A DNA stretch of 13,604 nucleotides from Candidatus Symbiothrix sp. GTDB taxonomy: Bacteria; Bacteroidota; Bacteroidia; Bacteroidales; Azobacteroidaceae. Positions 8,625-13,604 of the stretch are shown here, piece after piece. The DNA lies in contig JAITXK010000115.1 in assembly GCA_031284765.1 (NCBI GenBank), forward strand, positions 1-13,604, in the 5' to 3' direction. Position 1 is the first letter of the stretch. The number at the start of each line of letters is the position of its first letter. The translations under genes were made by a program, and so were the position numbers. Under the pieces are notes generated by a model. The model saw only the letters and a program-made list of their open reading frames with translations, was not told the origin of the DNA and ran no database searches.

Positions 8625-8652
8625 GTACAGACGTGGCATGCCGCGTCTCTAC
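8625..8652. repeat. 28-bp REP-like palindrome
   Basis: The core AGACGTGGCATGCCGCGTCT (8629-8648) is self-complementary except for one T-G pair that can wobble in RNA. The arms extend outward as GTAC and CTAC-like ends (8625-8652) with one further mismatch. From memory, near-identical palindromes of the GTAGAGACGCGGCATGCC type are dispersed in many copies in some bacterial genomes. Copy number cannot be judged in this window. Confidence 0.6.
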
Positions 8653-8799
8653 ACACTGACGTGCGAACTTGGAAGTTGTGAAAATTGCAATCCATGTAGC
8701 ACTTGTACCAAAGTTTGCCCGGTGTCCCGCCCGCAAGCAATTAGTATAGATCTTTTTGAGCACGTCCAAAATCTTTTTTATAAATTGAATTTGGCATGA
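8638..8799 (+). CDS. Candidate 53-aa Cys-rich ORF with a ferredoxin-like 4Fe-4S motif; possible gene remnant
   Basis: A 53-codon frame contains seven cysteines, and C17-x2-C20-x2-C23-x3-C27-P28 is an exact match to the 4Fe-4S ferredoxin ligand motif. The following TKVCPV...QAISID also reads like the strand after a ferredoxin cluster loop (CxxxCPxxAI). Extra cysteines are at 9 and 14. After residue 38 the chain becomes FEHVQNLFYKLNLA and stops, so there is no second cluster. The only ATG lies inside the palindromic repeat, and the frame is open upstream only to 8587. The repeat may therefore have cut off the true N-terminus, leaving a remnant. No ribosome binding site or promoter is evident. 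It could be a real mini-ferredoxin, a decayed fragment, or chance. Confidence 0.35.
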   Translation: MPRLYTLTCELGSCENCNPCSTCTKVCPVSRPQAISIDLFEHVQNLFYKLNLA

Positions 8800-8814
8800 T
8801 GTCAGGATAAATTA

Positions 8815-9243
8815 TTATTCTTCGACTTCGTCGTCGCCTTCTTTTATACTTTTGACACAGCGGAGAGTGATTGAGGTAGACTTAAGCATGTAGGTTGGCA
8901 GATAATCGTACATCCATGCCCATGTATAAGTACTATTCCTTGTAGTAATAGTCATGTAGTTTTCGCGGTTGTAACTATCCACACCCATACCAAGCACCTT
9001 TCGTTCATTGTAGTTTTTAGACATGTATAGATAACACAATTCGGCAATATTAGGAATACGCCATGCTTGACCGGTTGCATTAGCGAGTTCTTTACAAGGA
9101 CCGGGAGGAGTGGTAGCGGTAGCTGCTGCCCACGTATGGGTACCACTATCCCAAGGGGCAAAACATAGTAAACTACCAGTAATGGGCTGATAAAATTCAC
9201 TCCATAGTGCATAAATTTCATCTATGTTCTCTGATTCGTGCAT
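8815..9243 (-). CDS. FISUMP/Lcl-like domain protein without signal peptide (142 aa)
   Basis: The protein contains FAPWDSGTHTW (28-38), C50-KELA, AWRIPNIAEL (60-69), STYTWAWMYD (104-113) and TLRCV (126-130). The order Cys, WRxPxxxEL, W-rich strand, xLRCV is that of FISUMP and Lcl-C (DUF1566-like) domains, usually the C-terminal part of exported proteins. Here the ATG at 9243 is the only start: the frame upstream reads IFTADDDE and then meets a stop, with no hydrophobic segment. The C-terminus is acidic (EGDDEVEE). Either it is a free-standing domain or the 3' piece of a broken gene. It resembles the C-terminal ends of the 406- and 507-aa proteins in the operon nearby, and lies on the same strand 512 bp upstream of the operon start. 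Function unknown. Confidence 0.65.
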   Translation of the reverse strand: MHESENIDEIYALWSEFYQPITGSLLCFAPWDSGTHTWAAATATTPPGPCKELANATGQAWRIPNIAELCYLYMSKNYNERKVLGMGVDSYNRENYMTITTRNSTYTWAWMYDYLPTYMLKSTSITLRCVKSIKEGDDEVEE

Positions 9244-9351
9244 CTCATCATCATCAGCGGTGAAAATTTAACCAAAAATTCTCGTTTGTGACAAATTTCA
9301 AACAGAAAATTATCAGTCAAGAACGTCAATCCATAAAAATACGGCTCTGTA

Positions 9352-9382
9352 TTGATTTAAGCGAATGAATTGATTAACTTTG
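9352..9382 (+). promoter_or_regulatory. Bacteroidota-type promoter for the EamA/metalloprotease pair
   Basis: The -7 element TAACTTTG (9375-9382) fits TAnnTTTG exactly, and TTG at 9352-9354 lies 20 nt upstream, as expected for the -33 element. Transcription would start a few bases after 9382, leaving a very short 5' leader before the ATG at 9401. Confidence 0.7.
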
Positions 9383-9400
9383 CCCCCAAGATACTATTGA

Positions 9401-10312
9401 ATGGAAATAGAAACAAAGCGCTTGCCTGCGGGGAAGCCATGGATGTATCATCTCGTAGCAATTTTTTGCGTTATAATATGGGGAACAACCTTTGTTTCAA
9501 CAAAAATCTTGTTGAATCATGGATTGACGCCCACGGCTATTTTTTTCTATCGCTTTCTGATAGCCTATACAGTCATCTTCTTTTTTTCTCCCAAACGCCT
9601 CTGGGCGGGCAACATAAAAGATGAAGCCTTGTTTTTGTGTTTAGGTCTGACGGGCGGCTCTTGGTATTATTTAACCGAAAATACGGCTTTGGAATACACT
9701 GTGATATCAAATGTAGCCTTGATTGTTTGTACAGCGCCTTTGTTGACCGCTTTTTTATCCCATTGGTTTGTCCGGGGCGAACGCTTGCGTAAACCCGTGG
9801 TTTACGGTTCGTTATTGGCTTTGTTGGGGGTTGCCTTTGTGATTTTCAACGGACATGTGATACTGAAAACCAATCCTTTGGGCGATTTACTCAGTATTTC
9901 CGCCGCCTTGCTTTGGGCGATTTATACCATTGTTCTCAAACGCTTGGACAACCGGTATTCCACCCTCTTCATTACCCGTAAAACCTTTTTTTACGGATTG
10001 CTTAGCATTTTGCCATCGCTGTATTTTGCGCCTCTTGAAACCGATACGGACGTCTTGTTTCAACCGGAGGTAATCGGCAATTTGCTGTTCTTGGGCTTGT
10101 TGGCATCCATGCTCTGTTATGCGCTTTGGAATCGGACGATTTACTATTTGGGCGCGGTACGGACATCGAATTATATCTATTTTAATCCCATCGTTGCGCT
10201 GATCACTTCAGCCATAGTCATTCAGGAAACCATTACTCCGATGGCTTTGTTGGGAGCGGTCATGGTGTTGGCCGGGGTTTATTGGGCAGGAAAACGTTCA
10301 ATTAAAATATAA
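9401..10312 (+). CDS. EamA-family (DMT superfamily) permease, 303 aa
   Basis: Integral membrane protein with about ten hydrophobic helices in two repeats of five, the EamA arrangement. Repeat one opens with IIWGTTFVSTKILL (25-38) and repeat two with LLWAIYTIVLKRL (170-182), the expected matching motif. The conserved acidic residue after each repeat's fourth helix is visible (RGE near 127, QE near 276). Length is normal for the family (about 290-310 aa). EamA proteins export or import small metabolites such as amino acids or sugars across the inner membrane; the substrate cannot be told from sequence. The ATG at 9401 is chosen because it falls just after the promoter and directly before the first helix. 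The metalloprotease gene follows after 5 bp, so the two are probably cotranscribed. Confidence 0.93.
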   Translation: MEIETKRLPAGKPWMYHLVAIFCVIIWGTTFVSTKILLNHGLTPTAIFFYRFLIAYTVIFFFSPKRLWAGNIKDEALFLCLGLTGGSWYYLTENTALEYTVISNVALIVCTAPLLTAFLSHWFVRGERLRKPVVYGSLLALLGVAFVIFNGHVILKTNPLGDLLSISAALLWAIYTIVLKRLDNRYSTLFITRKTFFYGLLSILPSLYFAPLETDTDVLFQPEVIGNLLFLGLLASMLCYALWNRTIYYLGAVRTSNYIYFNPIVALITSAIVIQETITPMALLGAVMVLAGVYWAGKRSIKI

Positions 10313-10317
10313 ATCAA

Positions 10318-12825
10318 ATGAAAAAAAAGTGGTTCATTACTCTCTGTTTGTGTGTAGGGTTTTTGTCAGGAAATACTCCTGCAAGTATTGGAAGAAATAT
10401 TTTTAAGAAGAAAAAGCCGGACAAAAAGGAAGCGGTTGTTGCGCCTCCCAAGGCCCCTGCTTCGTCGTCGGAACTCAAACCGTATCGGGAAATTATTCCG
10501 AAAACGGCCGTTACCAGCAGCGGTTTTTTCAAAGTCCATAAAGTAAAGGAAAAATATTATTTTGAATTGCCCGATTCTGTGTTGGGGCGGGATTTGTTGA
10601 TTGTTAACCGGATATCCAAATCGCCCGTAACCCGTAATAAATCAATGAGCGGTTATCCGGGCGACGAGATTGCCGAAAATGTCATCCGTTTTGAAAAAGG
10701 AGCGGACAATAAAGTTTTCCTTCGGAAAATTTCGTATATCGAGCAGGCGAACGATACGGCTAATTTGTATGTTTTGGTGCAGAATTCCAATATTCAGCCG
10801 ATTGTAGCCTCGTTTCCCATTCAGACTTTTGCGGAAGATACAGTAGCAAAATCGCGTTATGCGGTGATTGATGTAACCGGTTTTATCAATTCGGATAATC
10901 CCATTATAGCCTTCGATGCGGGTGTGAAAAAGGGCAGAGGCATCGGCAATTATTTTGGCGACCGGGGATATATTGATACCGTGAAAGCGTTTCCACTCAA
11001 TATTGAGATACGCACCGTCAAAACATTTGCACAAGCGCCTCCTGCCAATGCCTCGCCGGCTGTTTCATCGAATTTTATCCCCGAGTCGCTGACTTACGAA
11101 CTCAACAGTTCGATTGTCCTGCTTCCGAAAGAACCCATGAACTCGCGATTCTTCGACCCGCGGGTGGGTTATTTTGCCATAGGTTATACCGATTTCGATT
11201 CCAATCCGCAAGGGATTGATTATAAAGCGAAAATAACCCGCTGGCGACTCGAACCCAAGCCCGAAGACCTGGAAAAATACCACGCAGGCGAATTAGTTGA
11301 ACCGCAAAAGCCGATCATCATTTATATCGACCCGGCGACACCGAAAAAATGGACGCCCTATCTCACTGCGGGAATCAACGATTGGCAAAAAGCGTTTGAA
11401 AAAGCGGGATTCAAAAATGCAATTATCGGCATGGAAGCTCCAAACGACTCCACTTGGAGTTTGGAAGATGCCCGTCATTCCGTTTTGGTGTATAAAGCAT
11501 CGGATATTCCAAACGCCAGCGGTCCGCATGTGCACGACCCCCGAAGCGGTGAAATATTGGAAACACATATCAATTGGTATCATAATGTGATGTTGTTGCT
11601 TCACAATTGGTATCAGGTACAGGCAGGGCCTCTCGACCCGCAAGCGCAAACCGCGCATTTCAGTGATGAACTGATGGGGTCACTTGTCCGTTTTGTATCT
11701 TCGCATGAAGTGGGGCATACCTTGGGTTTGCGGCACAATTTTGGTTCGTCGGCCACCGTTCCCGTTGAAAAACTGCGGGATAAAGCTTGGGTGGAAGCCA
11801 ATGGACATACGCCTTCCATCATGGATTACGCGCGTTTCAATTATGTTGCCCAACCCGAAGACCATATCAGTAGTGCAGGCATCTTTCCCCGCGTCGGCAT
11901 CTATGACGAATGGGCTATCGAATGGGGTTACCGTTATTTGCCTGAGTTTGAAACGCCTGAAGCGGAAGCTGCTTACCAGAACAAAACCATCCGGGAAAAA
12001 TTGCAATCAGACATCCGCTATACATTCGGAACGGAAACCGATTCCAACGACCCGCGCAATCAGAATGAAGACTTGGGCGACAATGCTATATTGGCGGGCC
12101 AATACGGGATTAAAAACCTGCAACGGATTATTCCCCAAATCCTGACATGGACACGCGAACCTGATAAGTCGTATGAAAACGCATATAAACTCTACGATAA
12201 AGTTGCCCGCCAATTTGAACTTTATGCCAACCATGTGGCGAAGAATGTGGCCGGCATCTATACCACTCCGTTGACAGTCGAACAAAGCGGAAAAACCCGG
12301 GAATTTGTCCCTGCTCAAAAACAAAAAGAAGCGGTATCGTTCCTGAACGCACAAGTATTTACCACTCCCGAATGGTTGATAGATAAACAATTAATCGAGA
12401 AAGCCGCCGTAGAACCCATATCCGTTATCGGAAATATACAAAAAGGCGTATTGGACCGGTTGATAAGCAGTTACACCCTCGAAAAGATGTTACGCAACGA
12501 AACCTACAATGGGAAAGAGGCTTATACCACCGACAATTTCTTCAAAGAGTTGAAAAAAGGTGTATGGTCGGAACTCAACGGCGGGAAAACGCCGGATATT
12601 TATCGTCGCAATTTGCAGAAAAACTATGTCAATGCCTTGATTAATATCGTTCAAATCAAAAATGGAGGACTGTCGCCAGCCACCGATGCCATTGCGATTG
12701 CACGCACGCAATTAATAGATTTGCTTCAAGACCTCAAACGGGCGACAGCATCTTCAACGGGACTCAAAAGAAGTCACTTTATTGATTTGCAGGCAAAAAT
12801 AGAGCAGGCCTTAGACCCGAAGTAG
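10318..12825 (+). CDS. Secreted zinc-dependent metalloprotease, DUF5118/DUF5117/DUF4953 type (835 aa)
   Basis: The signal peptide lies in residues 1-22 (MKKKWFITLCLCVGFLSG), followed by a Lys-rich linker (30-37, KKKKPDKK). Residues about 50-105 (PYREIIPKTAVTSSGFFKVH, then YFELPDSVLGRDLL) match the DUF5118-like start. A beta-rich DUF5117-like region runs to about 290. The catalytic domain has the metzincin zinc site HEVGHTLGLRH: H463, E464, H467, G470 and H473, so all three histidines and the catalytic Glu are intact. A probable Met-turn, SIMDY with M502, lies 29 residues later. The protein should be an active periplasmic or extracellular peptidase. Length is typical of this Bacteroidota family (about 800-850 aa). 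It follows the permease by 5 bp. No hairpin with a T-tail directly follows the TAG stop; only an A/T-rich tract is present. Natural substrate unknown. Confidence 0.93.
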   Translation: MKKKWFITLCLCVGFLSGNTPASIGRNIFKKKKPDKKEAVVAPPKAPASSSELKPYREIIPKTAVTSSGFFKVHKVKEKYYFELPDSVLGRDLLIVNRISKSPVTRNKSMSGYPGDEIAENVIRFEKGADNKVFLRKISYIEQANDTANLYVLVQNSNIQPIVASFPIQTFAEDTVAKSRYAVIDVTGFINSDNPIIAFDAGVKKGRGIGNYFGDRGYIDTVKAFPLNIEIRTVKTFAQAPPANASPAVSSNFIPESLTYELNSSIVLLPKEPMNSRFFDPRVGYFAIGYTDFDSNPQGIDYKAKITRWRLEPKPEDLEKYHAGELVEPQKPIIIYIDPATPKKWTPYLTAGINDWQKAFEKAGFKNAIIGMEAPNDSTWSLEDARHSVLVYKASDIPNASGPHVHDPRSGEILETHINWYHNVMLLLHNWYQVQAGPLDPQAQTAHFSDELMGSLVRFVSSHEVGHTLGLRHNFGSSATVPVEKLRDKAWVEANGHTPSIMDYARFNYVAQPEDHISSAGIFPRVGIYDEWAIEWGYRYLPEFETPEAEAAYQNKTIREKLQSDIRYTFGTETDSNDPRNQNEDLGDNAILAGQYGIKNLQRIIPQILTWTREPDKSYENAYKLYDKVARQFELYANHVAKNVAGIYTTPLTVEQSGKTREFVPAQKQKEAVSFLNAQVFTTPEWLIDKQLIEKAAVEPISVIGNIQKGVLDRLISSYTLEKMLRNETYNGKEAYTTDNFFKELKKGVWSELNGGKTPDIYRRNLQKNYVNALINIVQIKNGGLSPATDAIAIARTQLIDLLQDLKRATASSTGLKRSHFIDLQAKIEQALDPK

Positions 12826-12857
12826 CCGAATTGGGAAAAATATTTTTTTGACAATCA

Positions 12858-12903
12858 ATGAATTATGAGTTATGCGCAAAAAAACGCATGATTCATAATT
12901 CAT
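12858..12903 (+). repeat. AT-rich 19-bp inverted repeat between the protease and SRP RNA genes
   Basis: The left arm ATGAATTATGAGTTATGCG (12858-12876) pairs with 12885-12903 across an 8-nt A-rich loop. Both mismatches become G-U pairs in plus-strand RNA, so the stem is fully paired there but not in minus-strand RNA. The right arm includes a tandem ATTCATA (12891-12904). It lacks a following T-run, so it is not a classic terminator; it might stabilise the 3' end of the protease mRNA. Confidence 0.65.
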
Positions 12904-12920
12904 AATCGGCGGAAAAGCAC

Positions 12921-12928
12921 TACTTTTG
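12921..12928 (+). promoter_or_regulatory. -7 promoter element of the SRP RNA gene
   Basis: TACTTTTG fits the Bacteroidota TAnnTTTG box exactly and ends 5 nt before the first base-paired nucleotide of the SRP RNA. No clear -33 TTG is seen; that position falls at the end of the upstream hairpin. Confidence 0.65.
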
Positions 12929-12932
12929 CAGC

Positions 12933-13030
12933 AGGGTAAGTCCTATACGGTCAGCTCCCTTCGAATCCCCCAGGGCCTGACGGCAGCAAGGGTAGTTGGT
13001 TGTAGCGGCGCGATGTAGTAAGCTTACCCT
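12933..13030 (+). ncRNA. ffs: Signal recognition particle RNA, small bacterial type (4.5S-like)
   Basis: This RNA partners with the Ffh protein to target membrane and secreted proteins to the translocon. AGGGTAAG (12933-12940) pairs with CTTACCCT (13023-13030), closing a long hairpin of about 98 nt, the size of small bacterial SRP RNAs. The conserved Ffh-binding tip is clear: CAGG (12971-12974), GCC (12975-12977), tetraloop UGAC (12978-12981), GGC (12982-12984), AGCA (12985-12988), then A and GGG pairing with the CCC before CAGG. UGAC fits the URRC tetraloop class, known as an alternative to GNRA in SRP RNAs. A T-rich tail (13030-13040) after the closing stem probably ends transcription. The exact ends are uncertain by a few bases. 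Confidence 0.93.
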
Positions 13031-13129
13031 TTTGTATTTTAAAGAAAAATAGCGGCAAATGATGGGTAGTACAAGGGGGATCGTGTCTGCCACCGCATCT
13101 TAATGAACCATTCGTTTTTTTGCACTAAT

Positions 13130-13604
13130 TCAATCCACGTATTGCCCGGCACCCGGATATAATCCACCCGAACCATGGGGAGCATCGGAATCTTTGATAA
13201 TACTGCTATCTAATTCGTCTTCCTGATGGTAAAAGATAAATAAATCATCATCGGTACAACGTTGGTCGCTGGAACCGATTCTTCTGAATGCGCCACGCGG
13301 CAAACCTTGATTTTTGAAATAAATCGGTTTTTGCGAAGCCGGTAATTCCGGAACAAATACCAGCACAACATTTTTGCCATCTATCGTTTCAACTGTAATA
13401 TCAGGTCGGATGGTTAGATTAAAAGAATCAGCGCATTGTGAACTCAAGTCTAATTGCAACTTATCGGGGTCACTTATTCCGGTAACGATATATTGCGGTA
13501 CTTCGACATTCTCGTCCTTTTCTACACCCAACAGCAAATAACCTCCACCCAAATTGGGTTCATTGGAAAAAGCGTTTACGGTTTCCATGACAGACTTGTC
13601 GATT
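13130..13604 (-). CDS. AlbA_2/Schlafen-like DNA-binding-domain protein, 5' end outside the window, truncated after the domain
   Basis: The frame is open to the window edge (IDKSV precedes the ATG at 13588), so the N-terminus is missing. Numbering from that Met, the AlbA_2 features are VNAFSNEPNLGGGYLLLGVE (4-23), a beta strand VVLVFVPE (74-81), KPIYFK (87-92), and GAFRRIGSSDQRCTDDDL (99-116). In this family the GGG-Y-L-x-G-V segment is the core strand and the RRIGSSDQ segment closes the domain. Full-length members usually continue for 200 or more residues into a helical linker and often an ATPase-like or winged-helix part. This one stops about 35 residues after the domain, with a tail (GGLYPGAGQYVD) unlike the family. 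A frame change near 13167-13169 would extend it (see findings). It probably acts as a regulator or nucleic-acid-binding protein. It is convergent with the SRP RNA gene. Confidence 0.78.
   Translation of the reverse strand, partial: IDKSVMETVNAFSNEPNLGGGYLLLGVEKDENVEVPQYIVTGISDPDKLQLDLSSQCADSFNLTIRPDITVETIDGKNVVLVFVPELPASQKPIYFKNQGLPRGAFRRIGSSDQRCTDDDLFIFYHQEDELDSSIIKDSDAPHGSGGLYPGAGQYVD

Larger units (their letters stand above)
8303..8814. other. AT-rich intergenic region upstream of the operon
   Basis: About 0.5 kb between the operon start and the 142-aa gene. The part next to the operon (8303-8620) is very AT-rich and should hold the operon promoter, but no sequence fits TAnnTTTG on the minus strand; the nearest is AATATTTG (complement of 8349-8356), which misses the first T. 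An 8-bp inverted repeat, CATGAATA (8500-8507) and TATTCATG (8532-8539), and a repeated GTTTCAAG (8472-8479 and 8593-8600) are present. The right part holds the palindrome and Cys-rich ORF listed separately. Confidence 0.6.

Noticed and set aside
8590..8800. Possible tRNA or small structured RNA in the region around the palindrome
   Set aside because: No cloverleaf, anticodon arm or T-loop sequence is found. The only strong structure is the 28-bp palindrome.
10642..12711. Minus-strand frames and an alternative plus-strand frame (11684-12145) within the metalloprotease gene
   Set aside because: They overlap an intact metzincin gene with all zinc ligands. None shows a domain of its own.
12830..12850. 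A-run followed by T-run after the metalloprotease stop as a terminator
   Set aside because: AAAAATATTTTT is a weak A/T-only palindrome without GC pairs, not enough to call a terminator.

Overview
The window looks like chromosomal DNA of a Bacteroidota, probably Bacteroidales. Four things suggest this: secreted proteins with the N-terminal module and FISUMP-type domains common in that phylum; a DUF5117/DUF5118/DUF4953-type zinc metalloprotease; promoters of the Bacteroidota form (TAnnTTTG at -7) before the EamA gene and the SRP RNA gene; and weak or absent Shine-Dalgarno sites. Species cannot be named from the sequence alone.

Layout, left to right. (1) At 1-222 (+) lies the C-terminal end of a Cys/Met-metabolism PLP enzyme. 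(2) A strong hairpin terminator at 271-294 separates it from a convergent (-) strand operon. (3) That operon, 8302 down to 319, holds four exported proteins with gaps of 24, 5 and 44 bp. The first three (226, 507 and 406 aa) share the same N-terminal module of about 80 residues but have different C-terminal halves. The fourth is a 1494-aa FG-GAP/VCBS repeat protein. (4) An AT-rich stretch of about 0.5 kb (8303-8814) follows. It contains a 28-bp palindromic repeat and a tiny Cys-rich ORF with a perfect 4Fe-4S ligand motif. (5) At 8815-9243 (-) is a 142-aa FISUMP/Lcl-like domain protein with no signal peptide. (6) On the (+) strand, a recognisable promoter drives an EamA-type permease (9401-10312) and, 5 bp later, a secreted metzincin-like metalloprotease (10318-12825). 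(7) An AT-rich hairpin precedes a small-type SRP RNA gene (about 12933-13030, +) with its own -7 box. (8) At the right edge is an AlbA_2/Schlafen-like protein on the (-) strand (13130 to beyond 13604). It ends right after its first domain, apparently because of a frameshift.

How the genes fit together: the four-gene operon most likely builds a cell-surface or extracellular structure. All its products are exported, the three small ones look like variants on one scaffold, and the large one carries many Ca-binding-type repeats followed by Ig/cadherin-like modules. This is inference from architecture; no function is shown. The best candidates for something undescribed are this operon and the orphan mini-ferredoxin-like ORF.
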